Below are positions 48,683 to 61,699 of a DNA stretch of 64,000 nucleotides, piece after piece. The first letter of the stretch is position 1. Every line of letters begins with the position of its first letter. The stretch is from Pleurotus djamor (Eukaryota; Basidiomycota; Agaricomycetes; Agaricales; Pleurotaceae), in assembly GCA_029747585.1 (NCBI GenBank), contig JAPEVF010000005.1, positions 124,001-188,000 of the forward strand. The letters are read 5' to 3'. Made by a program: the position numbers and the translations under genes. Below the pieces are notes generated by a model. The model was not told the origin of the DNA, made no database searches, and saw only the letters and a program-made list of their open reading frames with translations.

Positions 48683-50378
48683 TCAGGCGGGCTGCCTACT
48701 GAGTTCTAAACGGTCATCTTCATCGTTGTCGTCAGCGACTCCCGGATCATCAGGTGTGAATGGGCTTTCAGCCCGGTCAAAAGCCTGAACCCGGTCTTCG
48801 TCTTCGCCAGGATAAAACATGCCCGACAATTTAAAGGGAAGTTCACAGGTGTAAAACTCAAAGATTGACCTCCAACGAGACGGAGGCGCCGGACATCGAA
48901 AGACATGACCTTTGGGAATCACAAACACAAAATACTGCTTCTTCGTTCCCAAACGTCTGGAGAGAAGGGAGAGATCTTGGGGTTTCAATGTCTGCTTTGG
49001 ACATACAGTCATCCGGAAACCAACGCCAAGTTCATCGGACAGACGATAATGGGCGTCAAATGCGGGATTGTTGCATTCGTGGGGGATATAGTACGTAGCC
49101 GCTTCACGCGTGCGCGCGACAGGCATCGTGCAAGGATATGTGGAGACGGACGTGGGGTGTATGTCCAGTAGATGGACATCGTTGTCACCATGTGTCATTA
49201 TGATGGAATCTCCGAATATTTTCATTCGTTGTAGTCGCAGCGGGGCTTGACCATCGCTAAGTTGCTCATGGCACCAGTTTTCGAAAGCCCAGCCTCGCGA
49301 GGAGGCAACAGACGTGAGTCGCTGGCATGCATCGGGATCCTTGAGACGAAAATGGTTCCACAAAAGGCGAAAGACATGACGAGATACCACGGAGTGGACC
49401 ATCGAGTCAGATGAAAGATACTGCCGGCTCACGGGATCGGGAAGGGGTGAGTCTCGAAAGGTTTGGATGATGTAGCGGGAGACAAGCGGGTCGGCTACAA
49501 GAGGCATGTCGAGCAAGTCAACAAGGGTGGTTATCTCGAGGCGGGCAATCAGCGAGGTCAAGTTTTGCACATGTGATTGTTCTCCGTTCGCCAAAGCTGC
49601 CTGGATGATATGTTTGTTGTAGCCATACAACGAGGTCAAAGTCTTGATTTGATTCCTTGTTATGTTGGGGGCGGTTAAAGAGCAACTAGGATGTTCATGG
49701 GTCAAACAACAGTTAGTACGGGATGGAAAGGCTTACATTGCAAACAATTCGTCAACAGTCAGAGGGTTCATAACCAACATCGTTGCGGAGCGCTTTTTGT
49801 ACCAGTATCCGTACTTTGCAAGTTGAGGAGAAGTGGCGTGGATAGGGAAAGGTTGCGATATCACCAGGTTTGGGTGTGGTGGACCGTCATCCACAAGCGC
49901 CGGTACACATTGTAACGACTCATCGTTCAACGCAACAAGGTCGTTGAATGAGACAACCCCTTGTGCTGAGAAGTATAAGGTCAGGCCATTGCGACTATAA
50001 ATCACTGGCTCCTTATGGAAAAGATGGTGAATGAGGAGGTAAAGCAAGAACGTGCTTTTTCCTGTGTGAAAACAATCAGCTAGAGCGAATGAAAGATCTG
50101 ACTATCGGGTACCGATGCCTGGGTGGCCTATCAGCACAAGGCCACGACTTTTGCACGTCCGAATAGCCTTGATACGCTCCAAGAAGTAGGGATACTGAGA
50201 GAGGATCAAAAGCTTGAGGTCTGGATTATCGTCCAGCTCGATACANGGGGGGTAATGGGTCTTCCAGCTGGATGAAGTCTAGTCCATGGGGGTTGAAAAT
50301 GACTGGATCCTCTGCATTCGTCCAAAACCGTTTGTAAAGCTTGATGTAGGCGTTGCTCGTGTTAAGGGGCTCGGTCAT
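48683..50378 (-). CDS. P-loop NTPase of Crinkler/RHS-effector-like type
   Basis: Exons on the minus strand: 50378..50113, 50061..49737, 49685..48683; 530 residues once the N at 50246 is ignored. With that N counted, exon 1 is out of frame. The N-domain has SRGLVLIGHPGIGKSTFLLY (Walker A across an intron), then YSRNGLTLYFSAQG and PALVDDGPPHPNLVISQP (an acidic Walker B-like strand). The C-terminal half has no domain I can name. Overall layout (short leader, GIGKS NTPase, long variable tail) resembles the NTPase module found in many basidiomycete genes related to Crinkler and retrotransposon-hot-spot effector systems. The molecular role is unknown and the family link is inferred. Confidence 0.6.
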
Positions 50379-50604
50379 TGGGAGTGAATTAATGATACAG
50401 GGGCAGGCTCGGGCTCAGTACGTCAACGCGTCAACAAGTTTCGCGCGGTCACGTATAACGACTTGCCACCAGGCGCTTACTCTAAAGCCTATAGAGAAAA
50501 GCAAGCCATTATATATGTCGAGTTCTAAGTTCTATGGGTTGCGTAATCGGAGGGACGAAGGTAGGTCAAAGTTCGAGTTGATACAACCCAGGAGTTCTTG
50601 GTAC

Positions 50605-51096
50605 CTATTGTGGGGGTAGCGTCTTGATCTATCAAGCAATTAGCACGACGTGGGTGATTGAAGGAAGGACGAGGTGTACTTGAATCCCATGTATCCCCGC
50701 TATCTCGCTCTTCAGCACGTCCGTGACCATCCGGTGTTGTTTTATCGTTGAGAGACCTTTGAATGCGTCGCTCGCTATCGTGACGGCGTAGAAGGAGCCG
50801 CAACCGCCTGTGTACCCATGGAAATTCCAACGTCATGCACATCATAAAATCAGGATATGTGGATGTGTTGAGAATTCAACGTGCATGTTGAACGCACCGG
50901 ATATATCTTGGACCTGCAGCTGCGTGGGGCTGAACCTCTCGGTGAGTTTAGCGTGGATGTTGCGTTCGCCTTCGTCCAGTTCTGGTGGTGGTGTTGAAGA
51001 CGACGATGAAAGTATCGAGTGGGTTGTGGAGAAATAACGAGGTTGTCGGAGTGAACGCGAAACAGGGAGGATTCGTCTTAGTGATGAGGAGAGCAT
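50605..51096 (-). CDS. BOL3: Mitochondrial BolA-like protein
   Basis: Exons on the minus strand: 51096..50898, 50807..50680, 50628..50605; 116 residues. The leader MLSSSLRRILPVSRSLRQPR is rich in Arg, Ser and Leu, as mitochondrial presequences are. The BolA domain has LTERFSPTQLQVQDISGGCG, FYAVTIASDAFKGLS and IKQHRMVTDVLKSEIAGIHG, including the conserved His. The last exon encodes only IKTLPPQ, fitting the family C-terminus. BolA proteins work with monothiol glutaredoxin/Nfu in delivering Fe-S clusters to enzymes. The gene diverges from COX15 with 221 bp between starts. Confidence 0.87.
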
Positions 51097-51317
51097 TTCG
51101 ATATTGGCGTGATGAGAGGATGGAGGAAGGAGTAAGGCGCGCGTTCCGATTGGTCGCGACCTCCCGATCCCGGTGTTCTAGGCGCGTTCACTCACATCAT
51201 CGTGAGCTTAGGCAGAGTTGCGTTCCGTTCGTTCCCTTGCTCCCACTTACTCTCTACTCCCATCTACTCTGCTCTCCCTCAAAAGGAGGTGAGAACGAGG
51301 GTCGAAAGCAACCGACG

Positions 51318-53091
51318 ATGCTGGCCTTCAAAAGGCTACCTACCATTTCCCCAATATCTCCTCTGGTGAAATGTCAACGTCCACTTCGCGTATGCTCTCC
51401 AGGCAAAATTCGATACTTCTCCTCAAGTCCTCTGTCTTCACCAACCTTTTCGCTGATTTCGAATTTAAAGCACAAAGCTAGTGCTGGGACGAGGCTATTC
51501 TCTGGCGTCGCTGTCGACGGTGGTGTAAATGGCTTCAAAACCAATTTACTTGGTGGAATTCTCGGGAAACGGCTCGATCTCGAGACTCGCTTCTTCTCTG
51601 CGAATAGTGCAAGACTAAATACCACTACCACCTCTTCATCTTCAGCCAATGCGGCCGAAGCGCCTCTTCCAATCCTCACANCCCCCCTCCGTCGCACGCT
51701 GGCTCCTCTTCTCCTCTACACTGGTTTTCGCGGTCATCGTTGTCGGAGGCGTTACGCGTCTCACTGAATCCGGGTTGAGCATCACCGAATGGCAGCCAGT
51801 CACGGGTGTCCTCCCCCCGTTGTCCCAGGCGGAATGGGAGGTAGAGTTTGAGAAGTATAAGCTTACGCCCGAGTTTAAGTTGTAAGTACCATTAACATCG
51901 AAATTACATCGCGAAACGCAGAATTTAACGGTGTTGAACGCGTATATTTCGTGTCTCGTGCCTCTTGGTTTCGATTTTGGTCGCACCCTGAACTGATCAT
52001 TATTACCTTGACATAGGCTAAACCACTCCATCTCCCTCTCCGACTTCAAATCCATCTTCTACATGGAATGGTCTCATCGCATCCTCGGTCGTCTAATTGG
52101 CCTCTCCTTCATCGTCCCCCTAGCCTACTTCTCCTTCCGGAACAAAATCTCCCCGCGCTCCTCCCTCTTCCTCACCTCCCTCGCACTCCTCATCGGCGCA
52201 CAAGGCGCCCTAGGATGGTACATGGTGAAATCCGGACTCGACGATGAACTCATGGAGACCCCCAACGCAGTACCTCGAGTATCCCAATATCGACTCGCAG
52301 CGCATTTGGGACTGGCCTTGGCCTTGTATACCGGGATGTTTGGGAGTGGGATGGCTGCTGTGAAGGATTGGAAGTGGGCGAAGGGGGGAATGTGGAATGG
52401 GCTTAAAGGAGGGGGAGAGAAGAGTGTGGTGGAGGCTTTACGGAATCCGCTTGTGAAGAGGTTTAAAGCCCAGGCTTGGGTGTTGGCGGGGTTGGTTTTC
52501 GTCACGGCGTTATCTGGAGCTTTCGTCGCTGGTCTTGATGCTGGGTTATTGTACAACGAGTTCCCCTTGATGGGTGGTCGCCTCGCACCGCCCACAGACG
52601 AGCTGATGTCCCCCGCATACGCCAAAGCAGCGGATAAATCAGATCTCTGGTGGAGGAATATATTCGAAAACCCAACGACTGTGCAGTTCGATCATCGTGT
52701 TCTTGTGAGTGGTTTCTTTCTTCAATAAACTCGCGACGCTCAATTTTTATTTCTTCTAATATGATAGGCGATCACGACATACGCTGGCACCGCAGCGCTC
52801 TATGCCCAGACATTCAAACCTGCCTTGCGTGCAGCCCTCCCTCCTCTAGTCCGAATGGCAACAGGTGCAGCGTTCGCTATGGCCAACGTCCAGGTCCTCT
52901 TGGGTATCTCGACTCTCTTATACTTAGTGCCAGTACCACTGGCAGCGTCACATCAGGCGGGCAGCGTCGCGTTGTTGAGTGCCTTCATTCATTTGTTGGT
53001 CACGCTACGTAGACCGGGGATGGCGGCGAGGTTATGGAGGAAGCAGTGGGCCGGTACAGCGAAGAAGGCTTCAGCTTTAGCTTCCACTTGA
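51318..53091 (+). CDS. COX15: Heme A synthase COX15
   Basis: Exons: 51318..51881, 52017..52704, 52768..53091; 524 residues after dropping the N at 51681, which otherwise breaks the frame. Cox15 hydroxylates heme O to heme A in the inner mitochondrial membrane for cytochrome oxidase. The N-terminus is an Arg/Ser-rich presequence of about 115 residues. Conserved family blocks follow: [67 protein letters not shown] and FDHRVLAITTYAG, with the His ligands in EWSHR, RLAAH, FDHR and SHQAG. Eight hydrophobic segments are visible. Both introns (135 and 63 nt) are GT-AG. Confidence 0.93.
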
Positions 53092-53257
53092 GGTCCATAT
53101 GAATTCGGATTGAAAAGTCGCATTTTTATTTATTGATATCAGTAAACCCCCCTACTCAGACAACTTCGCATTGCAAAAACGATGATGATGAGAACCTCAT
53201 GAAGGTCAAAAAGGATTGCTATTGTTTTTACACGCAACCAAAACGAACAAAACACAT

Positions 53258-54441
53258 TTATTCCATCTGAACATCATCGTCGCCTGCACCCGTAGCAGGT
53301 GCAGCGGCGGGAGCAGCAGCAGGTGCCGCATCGGGTGCCTCCTTGGGTATCATCGTGTCCAAGAACACTTGGATTTTCTCGCCTTCCAGAATTCTGAATG
53401 GTCCGGATGGAGGGATACCTGTTTCGTGTTCGCTTGAAGGACCGACGACGCCAATGGAGGTGTTCTTGATGTTAAGCTCTTTGTCCTGCTGGAGGGTTTC
53501 GCGGAGTGCGTGGAGGCCGTGAGTGATGAGCTCTTCAAGTGTGCCTTGTGAAATAGAGACGACGCGTCAACGACCCAAACCACCACACCACACAAGGGGT
53601 TCACGGAACNAAAAAGTGATAGCTTGGACTCACAATCTTCGAACGTCTTATAGTGTTTCTCAAGATACGTCTTAGCGCTTTGACTCCTCGCACCGATGGA
53701 CATCGCGTAGTACTCGTATGAGTTTCCGGAGGGAGAGAATTCGTAGAGATGGGGACCGGTTTGATCTTGTCCGATGACGAGGAAGCCGACACCGTATGGA
53801 CGACGACCGTATTCCTGTGTGTTCACTTGGGCCTCTGGATAGATAGATTGGATTCGTCGAAGACTCGTGAGGAATGGATATCATCGTGATCAAGGGCAAG
53901 GATGCTTACTATCGGCGATGGCAGAGACGAGTCGGTTAACGGGTACAGGTCGATTGAAAAGCATACGCGAAGACATGGCATGTTGTCGCATGAAGTTACT
54001 AACACACAGGCAGATACGCTCAGTTACTTGCTCCGAAAGATCGAGGAGACAAGCTCACCTCAATACACGAGCATCAGACGTCAGCCCAGCAATAGCAATC
54101 CCAACATGGTCATCTATCCTAAACATCTTCTGTTGGTACGACGCCAACTCTCCCGTCGAGCGCTAGGACAAAACAGACCAACATTCAATGCTGAATATCA
54201 CACATATCGAGGGGGAGATGAGACAATACCTTCAAAGCCAGCAAGATCGAATGCGTCTTCGATCGCAGACCTACAGCAGCAGATCCCTGCTTCACGGCCT
54301 CCAATGCATATTCAACTTGATGCAATCGTCCTTGTGGTGAGAATACGGTGTTGTCAGAGTCGTACGTGTTGCGAAACTAGGTTTGTTTTCTGGTGTGAAT
54401 GGAACGCGTAGATGAGTCGATTTGGATGGAAGACGTACCAT
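53258..54441 (-). CDS. PRE5: Proteasome alpha subunit, Pre5/PSMA1 type
   Basis: The subunit forms part of the outer alpha ring of the 20S proteasome. The first exon contains only the ATG (54441..54439), directly followed by a GTACGT intron; the next exon starts [20 protein letters not shown]. Conserved blocks are [53 protein letters not shown] and [18 protein letters not shown]. The C-terminus is an Ala/Pro-rich linker ending DDDVQME, longer than the human tail. The alpha-6 assignment rests on FRNTYD and the GRRPYGVG spacing. The N at 53610 is inside an intron. Length is about 275 residues. Confidence 0.9.
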
Positions 54442-54678
54442 GGTTCAAGTGGGAGAGGGACGTGGAAGGGGAAGCGGAGGATCGCGAAGGTCAGGACCTT
54501 GGGTGACGCGTTCAGGACTAACGCCAACTCGGTGGATGCGTCCGTAATCGCCGTCCAGCGCTTATGGACCTGTTATTACACGAATAAATCCTCNAAAAAA
54601 TTTGTTGGATATTTTTCTTGATAAAAAGTTTGATTGGACTGGTTCAACGGTCGTACATATTTGAATAAACTACAATTC
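54442..54678. other. Short spacer with an N
   Basis: Between the SFA1 stop and the PRE5 start, both minus. It has an N at 54594 next to an A run. No gene is seen. Confidence 0.5.
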
Positions 54679-56824
<2,146 letters not shown>

Positions 56825-57492
56825 ATGTCGTTTACCAATCTCTACTATAAACGAGTAAGAGTTCCTTGGAATGGTTGTTGTTATTGTTATTCAACTCTGC
56901 ATAGACGACAGGAACGCCGAAAGCTTGCTATGTCTGCTACAAGCCCACGACTGTCTGTCTAGCGACTGCCAATGCCACGGATTTCATCTACACGTGTGAG
57001 ACGCATCTTAGTGATCCTGGGTTTGCGACATCTGTGGGTGAAAGTGGAGATGGAGTAGCCGGAGCAAGGAAGATTGGGCTTAGCCCGGAAGAAATCGCGA
57101 AAGTCAAGGAGGAGTGGGAGGAAAGGCAGAAGCTGAAGAAAGAGAAAGAGAAGGAAAAAGAGAAAGAGAAAAAGGAGGACGAGAAGGATAAGAAGAAGGA
57201 GGCGGATAAGGATAAGGATAAGGATAACAAGAAGGAAGAGAAGACGTCCTCCCCGTCAACGCCGCCGACGACGACGAGCACCCCAGCGACACCGACTCAC
57301 CAGCGATATTCCTTACATCGAGACTTCTTTTCCAGTGAGTCCCCCTAGCCACTTCTTGTTGAACCACCGCCAGATATGTCTTTTTTTCCATTGCTCAAAG
57401 TGCGTCTTGCTGAGCATCGGAAACGAAGACAAGCAACACAAGCGAGATCGCTCGCCCCTCGCCTTCCTGGAGCACCGAAGACTAATCCATAG
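56825..57492 (+). CDS. VFA1: VPS4-associated protein 1
   Basis: Exons: 56825..56854, 56905..57334, 57401..57492; 183 residues. Vfa1 binds the ESCRT disassembly ATPase Vps4 at endosomes. The N-terminal zinc-binding part is MSFTNLYYKR-TTGTPK, then ACYVCYKPTTVCLATANATD and FIYTCETHLSDPGFATS, giving a CxxC and a C..H pair. A charged coiled-coil of Lys-Glu repeats follows (about residues 68-105). After the second intron the C-terminus is SMRLAEHRKRRQATQARSLA and PRLPGAPKTNP, which matches my recollection of fungal homologues. Without the second intron the protein would stop 5 codons later, so the splice matters. Confidence 0.85.
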
Positions 57493-57850
57493 CAGTAGTT
57501 TGTAGTACAACCTCGACGTCGACCGTAGCAGTAGCTTCTTTCAGTGACGTCCGCTGAGCGAAGGTTGGGCGTTGGTGTAATAGAATTTGGCGGAGTCCAA
57601 ACACCNTTTTTTTCAAGTTGGTCCACGTCCAACCGTCCCTTGGTCTCAGCCTCCATCAACTCCTCAAAGCTGCTCTGCAGCGTCCAGCTCATCGTCTCCC
57701 TCGACATCGACTCGAAGCTGGAATTCACGATCTCGTATTTATAGCAATCCGAAACGACAAAAGTCAGCTTTCTCTGTTTGCAAAGTCACGAGTTGTCTGT
57801 CTGACTTGGGCGTTTTTGTCTAGTAACTCTTTGAGCCTAATTTCTTCGCG
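57493..57850. other. Intergenic, 358 bp, with an N
   Basis: Between VFA1 and the Pro/RGG-rich gene. Has an N at 57605 beside a T run. No gene is seen; it should hold the promoter of the next gene. Confidence 0.45.
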
Positions 57851-60800
57851 ATGAACAAGAACCCTTTCGTTCCACAACCCTCTTATACGCCTCAGCAACC
57901 ACCCTTGCCTCCTGGTCCCCCTCCTCCTCAGCCTTCGCAGCCTGATTATTCCGCGTATTGGGCAGCTGCAGCTGCAGCGACTCAGGCACCCCACGCGCCT
58001 CCGACTGTAGGCGCATACAACCCTCAATGGAGTGCACCACAACCCCCGGCGCGCCCACCTGCAGAGCAGAGTGCTTTGTACGCTAACTATGGCTACGGAA
58101 ATCAACAAAATAACTGGCAGCGCCAGCAGCAGCAGCAACAGCAGCCTCCGCATCAGTACCCTCCTCCACCTCCACCAATGGCACCACAACATCCACCACC
58201 TGCTCAGCCTGGATACAATCCGTATCAACCAACAGTTGGATATGCCCAACCGTATGTCCCTCAGGCAGGGCCTCCGCCTGTTGCGCCAGCCAATTTTCCG
58301 CCTCCCCAACCTCAGCAGCCATTTTACATGCAAGCTCCTCAGCACATGCAGCCGCAGCACCATCATCAGCAACATCAGAACCGTCACATCCATCACACCC
58401 CTCCTCAACATCTCCCCCCCGCAAAGCGTCAGCGCTTTGATGGTCCGAATCCACATCAACAAAGGCAACCGCTACCACCTCAACCTCAGTTTTCAGCACC
58501 CCCACCACCTCCCGTAAACACTGGTCATCCCGGACCTAATCAAGGTCCAGGCCCCAGGGGTGGTGCGCCTTCAGGAAGTATGGGAGGAAGGGGAGGAAGC
58601 AATGCTCAGCGGGGTGGTATGTCAGGCGGCAGCAGAGGAGGCAGAGGGGGCTCAATGGGTGGTGGCGGTGGCGGTAGGGGTGGCATGAATAACCGTGGTG
58701 GGCGAGGCGGAAGCATGAGCTCCATAGGCGGCGGTCAGGGCAGAGGTGGATCGAGTGGACCACTCAGAGGACATAACTCTCGAGGAAACTTCGGAGGAAA
58801 CAAAGACTTCCACAATCGACGCACTGGAGGTTCCTTCGGCGGATATCAAAACCAAAACTCATCCTTCCGAGGTCGAGGTCCTCAAAATCATCCTAACCGT
58901 GGCCCAAGACACGATGGCGGAACTGCTTCCGGAAGCAACTATGGCTCTAGGGATGGGACTGCAACCTCTAGCTTTGGGAGTGTCGGTAAGAAAGACGAAA
59001 ATAGACGGACTCTGACAGACTTCAAAATCGTTGGTTTGCAAATCAATGAACTTGGATGGAAATGGGGAGTTTCCCCTTCTCCTGTCTCAAAGGTGGATAA
59101 GACGGAAGCTACATCGGAGGCATCTGAACCAGTTTCAAAGGACGAAGCCCAAGCGGAACCTTCAGACGCTGCTGCTGCTGATGGGCAGCCCTCACAGGAC
59201 CCCCCTGCTGTTAGCAATGAGTCGACCGGTGCGGATGATGCACCTGCACATGGCTCAGTTTCATCTCCACCGTCTCGCATACGCATCTATTTCCACACAC
59301 CGGTCACTGCAGACGACTCTCGACCGATTCCTCATAATTCTTCATATCCTGTGACTTCTGATTCCAGTAGGAAAGGAAAGCGCAAGAAGTTGGAGGACGA
59401 CGATGGGGATATTGAGGAGGGACGGGCGCCTCCTCCTCCCCCTCAGATGGGCGGTGCCGGCGATGATCACTCAAGTGTCGCAGCGAGTGTTGCGCCTAGT
59501 GTTGCGGAAACTAACAGCGATGGTGACTGGCTCATGGCAGCCATCGTTGATGGCGAAGGCGAAGCCGAGAACGAGCCGACTCAGCCTGCGACAGATATGG
59601 ACGCAGATATTGATCATGATGCGGATGCAGACGGTGACGAAGATGATGAGTATGGCGAACATCTTCACGTCAGCCAAATTGTGGAAGCTGACACGCCTGC
59701 TTATGACGGAACTGACAGTGAGTATTGTTGTATTTCTTTGAGGTCGCTTTGCATTTTGGTGTGGATGGACGCGTCTGTGTCCTTTGCCCGTATTTAATGG
59801 GCACTGGCAGGATTGATGGCAGCTGCACAGCTGTCCACACAACTAACTTTCTTCTTTTTTAAAGGTCATATGGGTGATACGGATGGACATGTTGATGCAT
59901 CTGAGGATATTCATCCTCCCGACGAAACTGAACATCATGACGTGCCTGTCGATGGGCAGACTGGGATGGTTTTGTCCTCTGAAATTGGGCACGGTGGTTC
60001 CGATTCACAGGTTCCTTCTGCGTCTGCTCCTGCGTCTACGGATGTGGTTCCGCCGGAACCTGAACAGCCTAGCGTTGCTCCTACTTCTCTCCCTCCCAAT
60101 GAGGAGCCGCTCTCACACCATTCTGAGGAGCATTTGCCTACTGAGGATGCTAAACCTGCTCCTTTTTCTTCGTCTGCATCTACGTCTGTGTTCAATGCTT
60201 TCTCCGCAGATTTCTCGTTCCTTACCCTTTCCTTGTTGAAAACAGTGACCAGGCTACTAATCACGATGGGTCTCATGATAGTCAGGTTAAAAGCAAGAAT
60301 TTCACCGTCAAGTCGTTGCAAGCTATATCTGCCGAACCTACACTTTTGGTTGTGGAAGACACCAGCACTTCGCAGGATAGGACCCTTATCGCCAGCGATG
60401 AAAACGACGAGGCCGGTCCTTTCCAGCCTGAGCATCTGCCAGAGCCACCTGCTTCACCTTCATCCAATACGCTTTCGGCTTCTACTCATGGCGATTACCC
60501 TTCTCAGCCTCCTTCTAAACCTAGCTCGAAGGACCCGAAAGTTCCTTCTGCCAACCGCTTGTCGATTTCGTACGCTGGTGGCAATCGGCGGCTAGTGATC
60601 GACGCCGAGACCGTTGAAAAGCTTCAACTGTTTCGCCGGGAAGGTCGTATTGAGGTTGTCATCAACCTTGATAGAGACCAGGACCAGGACCAACTTCTCA
60701 AAGGCATCACGGTAGGTCGTCTACATTGTCGAATTTAATATCTTGCTCATCTCAAATGCTAGGTCGAAGGACTCTCTGACAAGGCTTCTTATGCAGCCTT

Positions 60801-61571
60801 GCCTACACTTGAGGATGCCAGCGACGAGACTCTCCCCCCTTTCAACAACGCCCAGATTCCGTCAAAGATTACGATGATCGTGCATCTAGATACCGAGCGC
60901 CCCCTTTCAGAACCCAAGTGGGCCAAAACGGGCGATATCCACGATTGGCTGAAAAGTATGTTTGGACGCATGTTCTGGGTGGCTGGTGACGCCGCAGAAG
61001 GTTGGGAGAAGAAGATCACCGTTGTAGATCCGGATCCGGTACGTTTGTTTGATAATTTCATGTTGCTCGTTGTTCTATAATTGACCGCTAACGCATACCC
61101 ACTTGTTTTTCCTTGTGACAGCCTCCTACGATATGGACTGTTCTCGATGGATGGGCCGTCAATTCTCCGGCTGGTATGACTACTGAACGCCAGCGGTTCC
61201 TAAAGACCCATATGACTGATCCTGATAATGTCCTTGAAATTCTATTGAGGCTTGTCAGAGGGGAACGTGCCACGCCGTTCTCGCAGTCCGGGCAGTCGAT
61301 TTCCCCACCGAGTATATCTGGACCTTTACTCTCCGCTCTATCGCAAGGTTCTGCTCATGGTGCCCAACAAACTCATGTTTCGCTGGCTGTGCTCGCTATG
61401 TTTCGTATGACGGTGGAGTACGCGAAGAAGGCGGACGGAGACAAAGGGAAAGAAGAAGCCGAATCACGCGTTGGCGAGATAATACGTTGTCTCCCTTCTC
61501 ATTTGATCTACAAGAGCTTGGACGGCATCTTCAAAGAATGGAGAGTTGAGAAGAAGGGTGGTCGGTCATGA
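57851..61571 (+). CDS. Large Pro-rich/RGG-repeat protein, function unknown
   Basis: I do not recognise the family. The N-terminus (about 200 residues) is Pro/Gln-rich with a run of Gln and Pro. Next is a Gly/Arg region with many RGG-type repeats (58550-58900), typical of RNA-binding disorder. A short segment TLTDFKIVGLQINELGWKWG then leads into RIRIYFHTPVTADDSRP, which looks folded. After a long acidic Ser/Pro linker the C-terminal domain begins SISYAGGNRRLVIDAETVEK and continues through VVINLDRDQD, WLKSMFGRMFWVAGDAAEGW and LPSHLIYKSLDGIFKEWRVE. Introns are near 59718-59863, 60713, 61038. Between about 60205 and 60250 the frame changes by one without a convincing intron. Length exceeds 1000 residues. 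Confidence 0.7.
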
Positions 61572-61699
61572 TTTCTTCCCTTTCTCCCTTTTCGCTTGCC
61601 TTTCGCCTTTCGACTTCATACTGCATTACTCCCTATTGGACAGTGTATTCAACCGTATAATTATTGACAGATCACGCATCCCTAGATACCAGACATATC

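Noticed and set aside
57764..58468. 234-codon minus-strand frame
   Set aside because: Antisense of the Pro/Gln-rich start of the RGG protein; Leu/Arg-rich from CAG/CCT repeats.
58083..58508. 141-codon minus-strand frame
   Set aside because: Another shadow of the same low-complexity coding region.
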